DNA from: Streptomyces sp. ADI95-17
GTDB lineage: Bacteria > Actinomycetota > Actinomycetes > Streptomycetales > Streptomycetaceae
DNA: 64,000 nucleotides
Reading direction: 5' to 3'
Assembly: GCF_003846175.1 (NCBI RefSeq)
Contig: NZ_ML123045.1
Coordinates: forward strand, 1,206,082 to 1,270,081
Made by a program: the position numbers and the translations under genes. The notes beneath the pieces are model-generated. The model had not been told where the DNA came from. It worked only from the letters and a program-made list of their open reading frames with translations, and searched no databases. The first letter of the stretch is position 1. Each line of letters opens with the position of its first letter. Shown piece by piece: positions 44,543 through 52,823 of this stretch.

Positions 44543-45421
44543 ATGCCGCCGAACCTGCCCGATGTAGTGCTCTGGTCCATACCGGCCTTCGTCCTGCTCA
44601 CTGTGCTGGAAATGGCCCTCCACCACTTCCACCCCGACGAGGACGCCGCCGGATACGAGGCGAAGGACGCCGTCACCAGCATCACCATGGGGCTGGGCAG
44701 CCTGGTCTTCGACCTGCTGTGGAAAGTGCCCATCGTCGCGATCTACACCGCGGTCTACGAACTGACCCCGCTCCGCGTCCCCGTGCTGTGGTGGACCGTC
44801 CTGCTGATGCTGCTCGCACAGGACTTCTTCTACTACTGGTCCCACCGCGGCCACCACGTCATCCGGATCCTCTGGGCCTGCCACGTGGTCCACCACTCCA
44901 GCCGGAAGTTCAACCTCTCCACCGCGCTGCGCCAGCCCTGGACCTCGCTGACCGTCTGGCCGTTCTACCTGCCGATGATCGCGTGCGGAGTCCATCCGGC
45001 GGCGCTCGCCTTCTGCTCGTCGGCCAACCTCGTCTACCAGTTCTGGGTGCACACGGAGCGCGTCGACAAGCTCCCCAGGCCCTTCGAGTACGTACTGAAC
45101 ACGCCCTCCCACCACCGGGTGCACCACGCGTCGCAGGGCGGCTACCTGGACCGGAACTTCGGCGGCATCCTGATCGTGTGGGACCGGCTCTTCGGGTCGT
45201 TCACCGCAGAGACCGAGCGGCCCGTGTTCGGGCTCACCAAGAACATCGACACCTTCAATCCGCTCCGCGTCGCCACCCACGAGTACGCCGCCATCGCCCG
45301 TGACGTGCGGAAGGCGGACAGCTGGAGCGAGCGGGCCGGGCGGATCTTCCGAGGGCCCGGCTGGCAGCCGGGCAGAACGGCCGCCCGTACGGCCGCCCCC
45401 GCCCAGGAGCGCACCGGATGA
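44543..45421 (+). CDS. Fatty acid hydroxylase/sterol desaturase superfamily, alkylglycerol monooxygenase (AGMO)-like
   Basis: 292 residues, about four to five membrane helices and the di-iron histidine clusters of the superfamily: HRGHH (101-105), HVVHH (114-118), H170 and HHRVHH (190-195). Within the superfamily it looks closest to AGMO/TMEM195, the pterin-dependent enzyme that splits glyceryl ether lipids. HHSSRKFNLSTALRQ, NLVYQFWVHTE, LNTPSHHRVHH and FGGILIVWDRLFGSF align with remembered animal AGMO sequence. Sterol desaturases differ in these segments. It overlaps a lysoplasmalogenase gene (ATGA), which supports an ether-lipid role. Substrate not proven. Confidence 0.85.
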   Translation: MPPNLPDVVLWSIPAFVLLTVLEMALHHFHPDEDAAGYEAKDAVTSITMGLGSLVFDLLWKVPIVAIYTAVYELTPLRVPVLWWTVLLMLLAQDFFYYWSHRGHHVIRILWACHVVHHSSRKFNLSTALRQPWTSLTVWPFYLPMIACGVHPAALAFCSSANLVYQFWVHTERVDKLPRPFEYVLNTPSHHRVHHASQGGYLDRNFGGILIVWDRLFGSFTAETERPVFGLTKNIDTFNPLRVATHEYAAIARDVRKADSWSERAGRIFRGPGWQPGRTAARTAAPAQERTG

Positions 45422-46107
45422 GCGCGGAGCCCGTACCGGACCGGCGGGAGCGTCTCGTACGACCGCTGTTCATCGCCTTCCTGGTGGCCTCGGCCGTCGA
45501 CCTCGTCGGCCTGCTCGCCGACGTCCCGGCGGCCCACCTCGTCGCCAAGCCACTGCTGATGCCGCTGCTGGCGGGGTATGCCGCCGCCCGGCGCGGACCA
45601 CGGCTGCTCATCGCGGCGCTGCTGTTCGGCTGGGGCGGCGACACGTTCCTGCTGGCCGACGCCGATGCCGCCTTCCTCGTCGGGATGGGCTCCTTCGCCG
45701 TTGGGCACGTCTGTTACCTGTGGCTCTTCGGACGGGCCCGCGGTTCGCTGCCCACCGGGATCGTGTACGCCGTCGTCCTGGTCACCTTCGTCGCACTGCT
45801 CTGGCCCGGGCTGCCCGCGGATATGCGGATCCCGATGACCGGCTACAGCCTGCTGCTCACGGCGATGGCGTACCGCGCCGGCACCCTCGGCAGGCACGCG
45901 GCCGTCGGCGGGGCGCTCTTCCTGCTCTCCGACGCGCTGATCGCCACCGGCATCGCGGACTGGCCGCAGCTGCCCGCCCCCGACTTCTGGGTCATGCTCA
46001 CCTACATCGCCGCGCAGTTCCTGCTGACCGTCGGAGCGCTCGCACCAGGGTCTGAATGGGGCGGTGTCGCCGCCGGGGCGTACCGTGAACGGAGTACCAG
46101 CAGCTGA
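45418..46107 (+). CDS. Lysoplasmalogenase family protein (YhhN/TMEM86)
   Basis: 229 residues with about eight membrane helices. The YhhN signature is visible: AKPLLMPLLAGYAAARRG, LLFGWGGDTFLLADADAAFL and GMGSFAVGHVCYLWLFGRA, with the conserved Asp residues thought to be catalytic. Characterised members hydrolyse the vinyl-ether bond of lysoplasmalogen to a fatty aldehyde and glycerophospho-head group. Start ATG overlaps the AGMO-like stop. The next gene, an alcohol dehydrogenase, begins 21 bp downstream. Confidence 0.88.
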   Translation: MSAEPVPDRRERLVRPLFIAFLVASAVDLVGLLADVPAAHLVAKPLLMPLLAGYAAARRGPRLLIAALLFGWGGDTFLLADADAAFLVGMGSFAVGHVCYLWLFGRARGSLPTGIVYAVVLVTFVALLWPGLPADMRIPMTGYSLLLTAMAYRAGTLGRHAAVGGALFLLSDALIATGIADWPQLPAPDFWVMLTYIAAQFLLTVGALAPGSEWGGVAAGAYRERSTSS

Positions 46108-46128
46108 GATCGGCAAGGACCCCCACGC

Positions 46129-47172
46129 ATGCGCGCCACCGTCATCCACGCCCCCCACGACATACGCGTGCAGGAGGTGCCCGACCCCGCGATCCAGCAG
46201 CCCACCGATGTGGTGCTGCGGGTCCTGCGGGCCTGCATCTGCGGCAGCGACCTGTGGGCGTACAGGGGCGAGTCCGCCCGGCAGCCGGGACAGCGCATCG
46301 GGCACGAGTTCCTCGGGATCGTCGAGGAGGCGGGCTCCGAGGTGGCCGGCTTCGCCGTCGGTGACCTCGTCGTCGCCCCGTTCGTCTGGTCCGACGGCAC
46401 CTGCGCCTACTGCGCCGAGGGGCTGACGACCTCCTGCCCGCAGGGCGGATTCTGGGGCTCGGCCGGCTCCGACGGCGGGCAGGGCGAGGCCGTGCGCGTC
46501 CCGTTCGCCGACGGCACGCTGATCAAGCTCCCCGCCGCCGCGGCCGCCGACGACCACCTGCTCACCGCGCTCCTCGCCCTGTCCGACGTGCTCGGCACCG
46601 GACACCACGCCGCCGTCGGCGCGGGCGTGAAGCCCGGCTCCACGGTCGCGGTCGTCGGTGACGGAGCGGTCGGACTCTGCGGCGTCATGGCCGCCAAGCG
46701 GCTCGGCGCCGAGCGGATCATCGCGCTCGGCCGCCATCGGGCACGTACGGACATCGCCCGCACCTTCGGCGCCACGGACGTCGTCGCCGAGCGCGGCGAG
46801 GCGGCCGTCGAAGCCGTACGGGAACTCCTCGGCGGCGAGGGCGCGCACGCCGTGATCGAGGCCGTCGGCACCGAACAGTCGATGCGCACCGCCGTCGGGA
46901 TCACCCGCGACGGCGGCTCCATCGGCTACGTCGGCGTGCCGCACGGCAGCGGCACCGGCCTGGACCTCGGCGTCATGTTCGACCGGAACATCGCCCTGCG
47001 CGGCGGCGTCGCCCCCGTGCGCACGTACATCCCGGAGCTGCTCCCCGACGTCCTGGCCGGCACGATCGACCCGTCGCCCGTCTTCGACCTGACCGTCGGC
47101 CTCGACGACGTCCCGGTCGGCTACAAGGCGATGGACGAGCGCATCGCGCTGAAGGTGCTCATCAAGCCGTGA
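46129..47172 (+). CDS. Zinc-dependent alcohol dehydrogenase, MDR superfamily
   Basis: 347 residues. Catalytic zinc residues are seen in ACICGSDLWAYRG (Cys) and GQRIGHEFLGIVEE (His, Glu). Structural zinc loop is reduced (CAYCAEGLTTSC). The NAD(P) fold has VAVVGDGAVGLCGVMAA, followed by ALGRHRARTD, an Arg-rich turn that suggests NADPH. It is 21 bp after the lysoplasmalogenase gene and probably in the same operon, where it could process the fatty aldehydes released by its neighbours. That link is inference. Confidence 0.88.
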   Translation: MRATVIHAPHDIRVQEVPDPAIQQPTDVVLRVLRACICGSDLWAYRGESARQPGQRIGHEFLGIVEEAGSEVAGFAVGDLVVAPFVWSDGTCAYCAEGLTTSCPQGGFWGSAGSDGGQGEAVRVPFADGTLIKLPAAAAADDHLLTALLALSDVLGTGHHAAVGAGVKPGSTVAVVGDGAVGLCGVMAAKRLGAERIIALGRHRARTDIARTFGATDVVAERGEAAVEAVRELLGGEGAHAVIEAVGTEQSMRTAVGITRDGGSIGYVGVPHGSGTGLDLGVMFDRNIALRGGVAPVRTYIPELLPDVLAGTIDPSPVFDLTVGLDDVPVGYKAMDERIALKVLIKP

Positions 47173-48624
47173 GCCAGACGGCCGCGTCCGCCCCCAGCGG
47201 GCCGGGCGGGCGCGACCAGTCGGCGGGGGAGCCCTCGAAGGCGACCGGCGGCACCGCGTGCCGCAGCCGGCCCAGCGGGCCGTCCGTCTCCGTGAGCCAC
47301 TTCTCCGGGTCGTACGACGGATCCGCGGCCGCTTTCGCTGCTGTCTCCGCATCTGCATCTGCATCTGCATCCGGCTCCCGGCGGGCCGGCAGCTCGTCGA
47401 GCAGCCAGGCGGCGGTACGGGCCAGCGAGAGCGTGACCAGCCGGGAGCCGCCCTCGTCGTGCTGCTCGGTCAGCGCCCGCAGCACGGCGGCGGCCAGCAG
47501 ATAGCCGGTGGCGTGGTCGAGAGCCTGGGCGGGCAGCGCCCCGGGCGTGCCCCCGGGACCGGCGGCCTCGGCCGAGGCGATGCCGGTGGCCACCTGGACC
47601 AGACTGTCGAAGCCGCGCTGCCCCGCCCACGGACCGTGCCCCCAGGCCGAGAGCCGCCCGATCACCAGCCCCGGCCTGCGCGCGGCCAGGGCCCGCGGCG
47701 TGAGCCCGAACCGCTCGACGGAACCGGGCCGGTAGCCGATGACGACCACGTCCGCGTCGGCCAGCAGCCCGTCGAACGCGGCCGCGCCGGAGCGGCTGCC
47801 GAGATCCAGGTCCACCGACCGCTTCCCGAAGCCGGTGTCGCAGTGTGCGTCCGGGCTCTCCGGGAGCTGCGGGCGTCGATCCGCAGGACGTCCGCGCCGA
47901 GCAGCGCGAGCGTACGGGTGGCGACCGGCCCGGCGATGACCCGGGTGAGGTCCAGCACGCGCAACCCGGCGGCGGGCAGCAGCGGTTCACCGGCGAGTGC
48001 CGTCGTCCGGCGCACCGGAGCACCGTCGATACGGTCCCGGCCCACCAGCCCAGTGCCCGCGAGAGCCGCTCCCCGGGGGTCGGCCGCCCACCGGCCGGGC
48101 GTACGGGCGGCCACGGCCAGGCCGCCCGCCGCGTACACCGTCCGCTCGATCTCGTCGCTCGGGCGCCCGGCGAACGAGGCGGCGGCGGTCTCCACGGCGG
48201 TGTCGTCCGGGGCGTCCGCGGGCAGCCCCAGCGTGGCGAGCAACCGGGCCCGGTGGTGCGGGTAGTTGGCGTGCGTGCGCACCCAGCCGTCGGCTGTGCG
48301 CCAGAACCGGGACAGCGGGGCGAAGGTGGTCGCCGCGCGCCCGTCGATCCGCAGATGGCGCTCGCTGGTGAACGCCGTGGCCACCGCGCCGTCGTCGATC
48401 CGGACCCGCGGCACGGGGCGCGCGGTGCGGCGCGCGGCCAGTTCGGCGGCGGCCAGCGAGCAGACCGCGACGGCGGAGCGGGCCAGCTCCATGACGGGCA
48501 GCCGGGCGGGGAGCAGCCCGCCGGGGCCGCTTCGCGCGGGAGGCTCGATGTGCGCGAGGAGCGCGGGGTCACCGCCGAGCGCCGCCCACGCCTGTTCGGT
48601 GCCGGAGCTGTGTGCCTGGTTCAT
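47162..48624 (-). pseudogene. CaiB/BaiF family CoA-transferase, frameshifted
   Basis: Two frames carry one family III CoA-transferase-like protein. The N-terminal part runs from ATG 48624 (MNQAHSSGTEQAWAALGGDP) to ADVLRIDA. The C-terminal part starts VDLDLGSRSGAAAFDGLLAD and contains RPGLVIGRLSAWGHGPWAGQ and LDHATGYLLAAAVLRAL. At 47871-47873 the expected four-base C-run (minus strand) has three bases: GACGCC-CGCAGC instead of GACGCCCCGCAGC. Restoring one base joins the frames through PQLPESPDAHCDTGFGKRS. Either a real inactivating deletion or a sequencing error. It overlaps the alcohol dehydrogenase end by 11 bp, tail to tail. Confidence 0.85.
47349..47372. repeat. Hexanucleotide GCATCT repeat
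   Basis: Three perfect GCATCT units and a fourth with one mismatch (GCATCC). On the coding (minus) strand it encodes Asp-Ala repeats near the C-terminus of the CoA-transferase frame. A length-variable linker is likely. Confidence 0.85.
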
Positions 48625-48653
48625 CCCCGCACTATGGCACTGAGTGCCACCGG

Positions 48654-48758
48654 GCGGGAAGGAGCCCCGGGAACGGCGCGGGAAGGAGCCCCGGGAACGG
48701 CGCGGGCCAGGGCCCGGAAGGCGGCGGGAGGGACCGGAAAGACGGCGGGAGGGACCGG
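48654..48758. repeat. Two adjacent tandem duplications (24-bp and 21-bp units)
   Basis: A 24-bp unit starting GCGGGAAGGAGCCCC is perfectly duplicated at 48654-48677 and 48678-48701. A second unit containing CGGCGGGAGGGACCGG occurs at 48722 and 48743 with 21-bp spacing. The last copy forms one arm of the subtilase terminator. Confidence 0.85.
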
Positions 48759-48787
48759 CCGAAGACTCCGGACCGGCCCTCCCGCCG
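48743..48787 (-). terminator. Terminator hairpin of the subtilase gene
   Basis: CGGCGGGAGGG (48743-48753) pairs with CCCTCCCGCCG (48777-48787); CCGG at 48755 pairs inside with CCGG at 48773. It lies 14 bp past the stop of the minus-strand subtilase. No T-tract. Confidence 0.75.
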
Positions 48788-48800
48788 CGCCGCGTTCCGG

Positions 48801-50336
48801 CTACCAGCGGACCGCGTTCAGCGCGTTCACCACACCGGCGCCGTAGAAGCCGTTGCGGTTCTTGCCGCCCTCGCATACGGCGTCGATCTTGCCGTCACCG
48901 TCGATGTCGTACGGGGCTCCGCACGCGGTGGCGTCGGCCTCGGCGCTCAGCAGCGCCTTCACCGCGGCCGCCGAGGCGTGCGGGTGCGTCGACTTGATCA
49001 GGGCCGCGACACCCGCGACATGCGGGGAGGCCATCGACGTACCGGCCTTGTAGCCGTACTCGCCGTTCGGCAGCGTGGAAAGGATCAGACCGCTCGTGGC
49101 CGGCGGGGCGGGCGTCTGGTACGCCGTGGAGTCACCGCCCGGGGCCGCCACGTCGATGACGCCGTTCCCGTAGTTCGAGTAGGAGGCCTTCAGACCCTTG
49201 GCACCGGTCGCGGAGACCGTCACGACGCCCGGCAGCTGAACCGGGATGTCGAGGCACTCGCGAGGGTTGATCGTCCTGGTGACGGTCGTGCTGTCGTTCG
49301 GGCTCCCCGTGTCCTCGATCGCGTCGGAGGCCAGGTCGAAGCTGCTGTTGCCGGACGAGGCGATGTTGACCGTCCCCCTGCGCTCCGCGTACCGGGTGGC
49401 ACGGGCGACCGCGTCGACCAGGGCGCCCTGGTCCGGGTCGTTCTTGCAGTTGAACATCCACGGGTCGGTGAAGTAGCTGTTGTTGGTGACATCGACATCG
49501 TGCTCGGCGGCCCAGACGAAGCCGCAGACGATCGACTCGGTGTAGAAGAAGCCGTCCGGGTTCGCCACCTTGATCCCGGCGACCTTGACGCCCGGCGCGA
49601 CCCCGGTGACCCCGATGCCGTTCTTCGCGGCGGCGATGGTCCCCGCGACATGGGTGCCGTGGTTGCTCTCGCCGGGCTTCGAACGCCAGGCGCCGTCCGT
49701 GGTGTCCGGCGCCCCGGAGACGCAGTTCGCCGATGCCCGGCGGTCGAAGTTCGGCGCCAGGTCCGGATGGGTGTCGTCGACGCCCGTGTCGATGACCGCG
49801 ACCGTCACCTTGCTGCTGCCCAGCGTCCGCTTGTGCGCCTGGTCCGCCTTGATGGCGGGCAGGTCCCACTGCAGGGGCTCCATCGGGTCCTGGTCACCCG
49901 TCGCCTTCGCCGACGCGGCCTTCGCCTGCGCGGCGGTGAGCGGCTGCTCGACCCCGGTGTCCGTGGTGGCCTGCGGAACGATGGGGCTGGTGCGGGTGGC
50001 ACCCGCCGAATCGACGCCCCGGACCCGGCGGATCGACTTCGCGAAGTCCGGGTTCTGCGAGTGGACGACGATGACGCCGATCTGGTCGTAGGAGATCACC
50101 ACCGTGCCGCCGGCCGCGGCTATCGCCTTCTTCACCTGCTTGACGGTCCCGTGACCGCCCCGCGTGTTGACCACGTACGAGAGCTTCGGGCCGTCCGTCG
50201 ACACCGCAGCCGTGGGCTGCGCGTCCATGGGTTCGGCAGAGGCGGCCGCCGTCGGCAGGAAGCCGAGCGAAGCCGTGAGTGCCAATCCGACGGGCAACGA
50301 CAGTGCGCGCGTCCGTCTGGATCCCAGATGAGCCAT
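48801..50336 (-). CDS. Secreted S8 family serine peptidase (subtilisin-like)
   Basis: 511 residues. Signal peptide about residues 1-34 (ALSLPVGLALTASLGFLPTA then ASA), a propeptide of roughly 100 residues, then the S8 domain. The catalytic triad is Asp183 (VAVIDTGVDDTHPDL), His226 (NHGTHVAGTIAA) and Ser434 (GTSMASPHVAG). The oxyanion Asn lies in NIASSGNSSFD. The mature enzyme has several Cys for disulfides. ATG follows GGAGA. The 290 bp upstream, shared with the divergent DUF485 gene, contain no other gene and no obvious operator. Role: extracellular proteolysis. Confidence 0.93.
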   Translation of the reverse strand: MAHLGSRRTRALSLPVGLALTASLGFLPTAAASAEPMDAQPTAAVSTDGPKLSYVVNTRGGHGTVKQVKKAIAAAGGTVVISYDQIGVIVVHSQNPDFAKSIRRVRGVDSAGATRTSPIVPQATTDTGVEQPLTAAQAKAASAKATGDQDPMEPLQWDLPAIKADQAHKRTLGSSKVTVAVIDTGVDDTHPDLAPNFDRRASANCVSGAPDTTDGAWRSKPGESNHGTHVAGTIAAAKNGIGVTGVAPGVKVAGIKVANPDGFFYTESIVCGFVWAAEHDVDVTNNSYFTDPWMFNCKNDPDQGALVDAVARATRYAERRGTVNIASSGNSSFDLASDAIEDTGSPNDSTTVTRTINPRECLDIPVQLPGVVTVSATGAKGLKASYSNYGNGVIDVAAPGGDSTAYQTPAPPATSGLILSTLPNGEYGYKAGTSMASPHVAGVAALIKSTHPHASAAAVKALLSAEADATACGAPYDIDGDGKIDAVCEGGKNRNGFYGAGVVNALNAVRW

Positions 50337-50627
50337 GGGGTCTCCACATCATCCGTGCCGGTCGACCGGACACCGGGCGTGTCCAGTCGCGTACATGACG
50401 AGTGAAGTTATCGCTGATCAACCCCGCTCTTCAATGATTTCGCGGGGCCGGGTTCGGCCGGACGGGCGGGAAACGGCGCGTGGGAGAAGTACGGCCCCGC
50501 GGTGAACCGCTTCGCCGCGCCCTCCGTGCCGTTGTCGGGGGAGGTGCAACGACACCCCCGACACCCGGCGTTCCCAGTGAGATCCACCGTCACCGACACC
50601 ACCGCACCCGCGTCGCGAGGAGATTCC

Positions 50628-50993
50628 GTGGCTACCGATGCACCGCCGCCCGAAGCCAGTACGGACGCGCCCCCTGCCCAGCCCGACACCGAGGCGTTCG
50701 TCGCGATGCAGGAGAGCGGGGAGTTCGGCGAACTGCGCCGCGCCTACCGCTCGTTCGCCTTTCCGCTGACCATCGCGTTCGTCCTCTGGTACCTGCTCTA
50801 CGTGCTGCTGTCCAACTACGCGGGCGGCTTCATGGGCACCAAGGTGTACAGCAACATCAACGTGGCCTTCGTGTTCGGCCTCGCCCAGTTCGTCACCACC
50901 TTCCTCATCGCCTGGTTCTACTCCCGGCACGCGGCCGCCGAGCTCGACCCGAAGGCCGAGGCCATCAAGTCCCGCATGGAGGCCGACGCATGA
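50628..50993 (+). CDS. DUF485 small membrane protein, partner of the acetate permease
   Basis: 121 residues from GTG with an excellent GAGGAG site. A Pro/Ala/Asp-rich N-terminus is followed by two membrane helices in the DUF485 pattern (FAFPLTIAFVLWYLLYVLLS and NVAFVFGLAQFVTTFLIAWF). It is regularly found before ActP. The stop overlaps the permease start (ATGA), so the two are coupled. Function unknown; probably helps the transporter. Confidence 0.92.
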   Translation: MATDAPPPEASTDAPPAQPDTEAFVAMQESGEFGELRRAYRSFAFPLTIAFVLWYLLYVLLSNYAGGFMGTKVYSNINVAFVFGLAQFVTTFLIAWFYSRHAAAELDPKAEAIKSRMEADA

Positions 50994-52633
50994 GCGCCGC
51001 GTACCACTCGCACACCGCCGTCCAGCTGGCCGCCACCTCCTCGACCACCGAGCACCGGCCACTGATCATCACGCTCTTCGCCGTGTTCGTCGCCGCGACC
51101 CTGGGTATCACCGTCTGGGCCGGCCGGCAGACCAGGAGCGCCTCCGACTTCTACGCGGGCGGCCGCCAGTTCACCGCCTTCCAGAACGGACTCGCGGTCT
51201 CCGGCGACTACATGTCCGCCGCGTCCTTCCTCGGCATCGCCGGAGCCATCGCCCTCTTCGGCTACGACGGCTTCCTGTACTCCATCGGCTTCCTCGTCGC
51301 CTGGCTCGTCGCCCTGCTGCTGGTCGCCGAACCGCTGCGCAACTCGGGCCGCTACACGATGGGCGACGTCCTCGCCTACCGGATGCGCCAGCGCCCGGTC
51401 CGTACCGCCTCCGGCGTCTCCACCATCATCGTCTCGATCTTCTACCTGCTGGCCCAGATGGCGGGCGCGGGCGTCCTGGTCTCCCTGCTGCTCGGCATCA
51501 CCAGCGACGCGGGCAAGATCCTCATCGTCGCCCTCGTCGGCGTACTGATGATCGTCTACGTCACCATCGGCGGCATGAAGGGCACCACCTGGGTGCAGAT
51601 GGTCAAGGCCGTGCTGCTCATCGCCGGTGCCCTGCTGATGACCTTCCTGGTGCTGCTGAAGTTCGACTTCAACATCTCCGACCTGCTGGGCACGGCCGCC
51701 GAGAAGAGCGGCCACGGAGCGGCGTTCCTGGAGCCCGGCCTCAAGTACGGTGCCACCGGCACCTCGAAGCTGGACTTCCTCTCGCTCGGCATCGCCCTGG
51801 TCCTCGGTACCGCCGGCCTGCCGCACATCCTGATCCGCTTCTACACGGTGCCGACCGCCAAGGCCGCCCGTAAGTCGGTCAACTGGGCCATCGGCATCAT
51901 CGGCGCCTTCTACCTGATGACGATCGCCCTCGGCTTCGGCGCCGCGGCCCTCATCGGCCCCGACGAGATCAAGGCGAAGAACCCGGCCGGCAACGCGGCC
52001 GCACCGCAGCTCGCCGAATACCTCGGCGGGGTCGGCACCACCGGCGGCGCCGTACTGCTCGCCGTGATCTCGGCCGTCGCCTTCGCCACCATCCTCGCCG
52101 TCGTCGCGGGACTCACCCTCGCCTCCTCGTCCTCCTTCGCGCACGACATCTACGCCAACGTCATCCGCAAGGGAAAGGCCACCGAGAAGGAGGAGATGCG
52201 GGCGGCCCGCTGGGCCACCGTCCTCATCGGCGCGGTCGCGATCGTCCTGGGCGCCTTCGCCCGCGACATGAACGTCGCCGGACTGGTGGCGCTGGCGTTC
52301 GCCGTCGCCGCCTCCGCCAACCTGCCGACCATCCTCTACAGCCTCTTCTGGAAGCGGTTCACCACCCAGGGCGCCCTCTGGTCGATCTACGGCGGCCTGG
52401 CGAGCTCGGTGATCCTGGTGCTGTTCTCGCCGGTCGTCTCCGGCAACCCGAAGACGTCGATGTTCAAGGGCGTCGACTTCGCCTGGTTCCCGCTGGAGAA
52501 CCCCGGCCTGATCTCCATCCCGCTGGGCTTCCTGCTCGGCTGGGTCGGCTCCCTCCTCTCGAAGGAGGAGCCGGACAAGGGCAAGTACGCCGAGCTGGAG
52601 GTCAAGTCCCTCACCGGCGTCGGAGCACACTGA
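50990..52633 (+). CDS. actP: Cation/acetate symporter, sodium:solute symporter family
   Basis: 547 residues, about thirteen membrane helices. Family segments: SASDFYAGGRQFTAFQNGLA with SGDYMSAASFLGIAGAIALF, a GTAGLPHILIRFYTVPTAKA loop and LASSSSFAHDIYANVIRKGK. This matches ActP/MctC-type carriers for acetate, propionate or pyruvate. Coupled to DUF485 upstream. A long perfect hairpin follows the stop. Symbol by similarity; substrate range not proven. Confidence 0.88.
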   Translation: MSAAYHSHTAVQLAATSSTTEHRPLIITLFAVFVAATLGITVWAGRQTRSASDFYAGGRQFTAFQNGLAVSGDYMSAASFLGIAGAIALFGYDGFLYSIGFLVAWLVALLLVAEPLRNSGRYTMGDVLAYRMRQRPVRTASGVSTIIVSIFYLLAQMAGAGVLVSLLLGITSDAGKILIVALVGVLMIVYVTIGGMKGTTWVQMVKAVLLIAGALLMTFLVLLKFDFNISDLLGTAAEKSGHGAAFLEPGLKYGATGTSKLDFLSLGIALVLGTAGLPHILIRFYTVPTAKAARKSVNWAIGIIGAFYLMTIALGFGAAALIGPDEIKAKNPAGNAAAPQLAEYLGGVGTTGGAVLLAVISAVAFATILAVVAGLTLASSSSFAHDIYANVIRKGKATEKEEMRAARWATVLIGAVAIVLGAFARDMNVAGLVALAFAVAASANLPTILYSLFWKRFTTQGALWSIYGGLASSVILVLFSPVVSGNPKTSMFKGVDFAWFPLENPGLISIPLGFLLGWVGSLLSKEEPDKGKYAELEVKSLTGVGAH

Positions 52634-52662
52634 GCGAGCGGCGCCACAGGCGCCTGCCGCTC

Positions 52663-52698
52663 CGCGGCCGTGTCGTAGGGTCCTACGACACGGCCGCG
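52663..52698 (+). terminator. Long perfect hairpin after actP
   Basis: A 17-bp stem (CGCGGCCGTGTCGTAGG with its complement) around a GT centre, about 30 bp past the permease stop. It could also lie in the leader of moaA, but its position favours termination of the acetate operon. Confidence 0.8.
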
Positions 52699-52823
52699 CC
52701 GCACCTCGTGCCAAACGGGCCCCGCCGATGTCACAGCTCTCGCGTAGTCTCGGAAGAGTCAGCCGGAAGGGCCGGACGGAGAGCGGAATCGGCACCGGGA
52801 AGCAATCGGGGGAGGGGGCCCAC

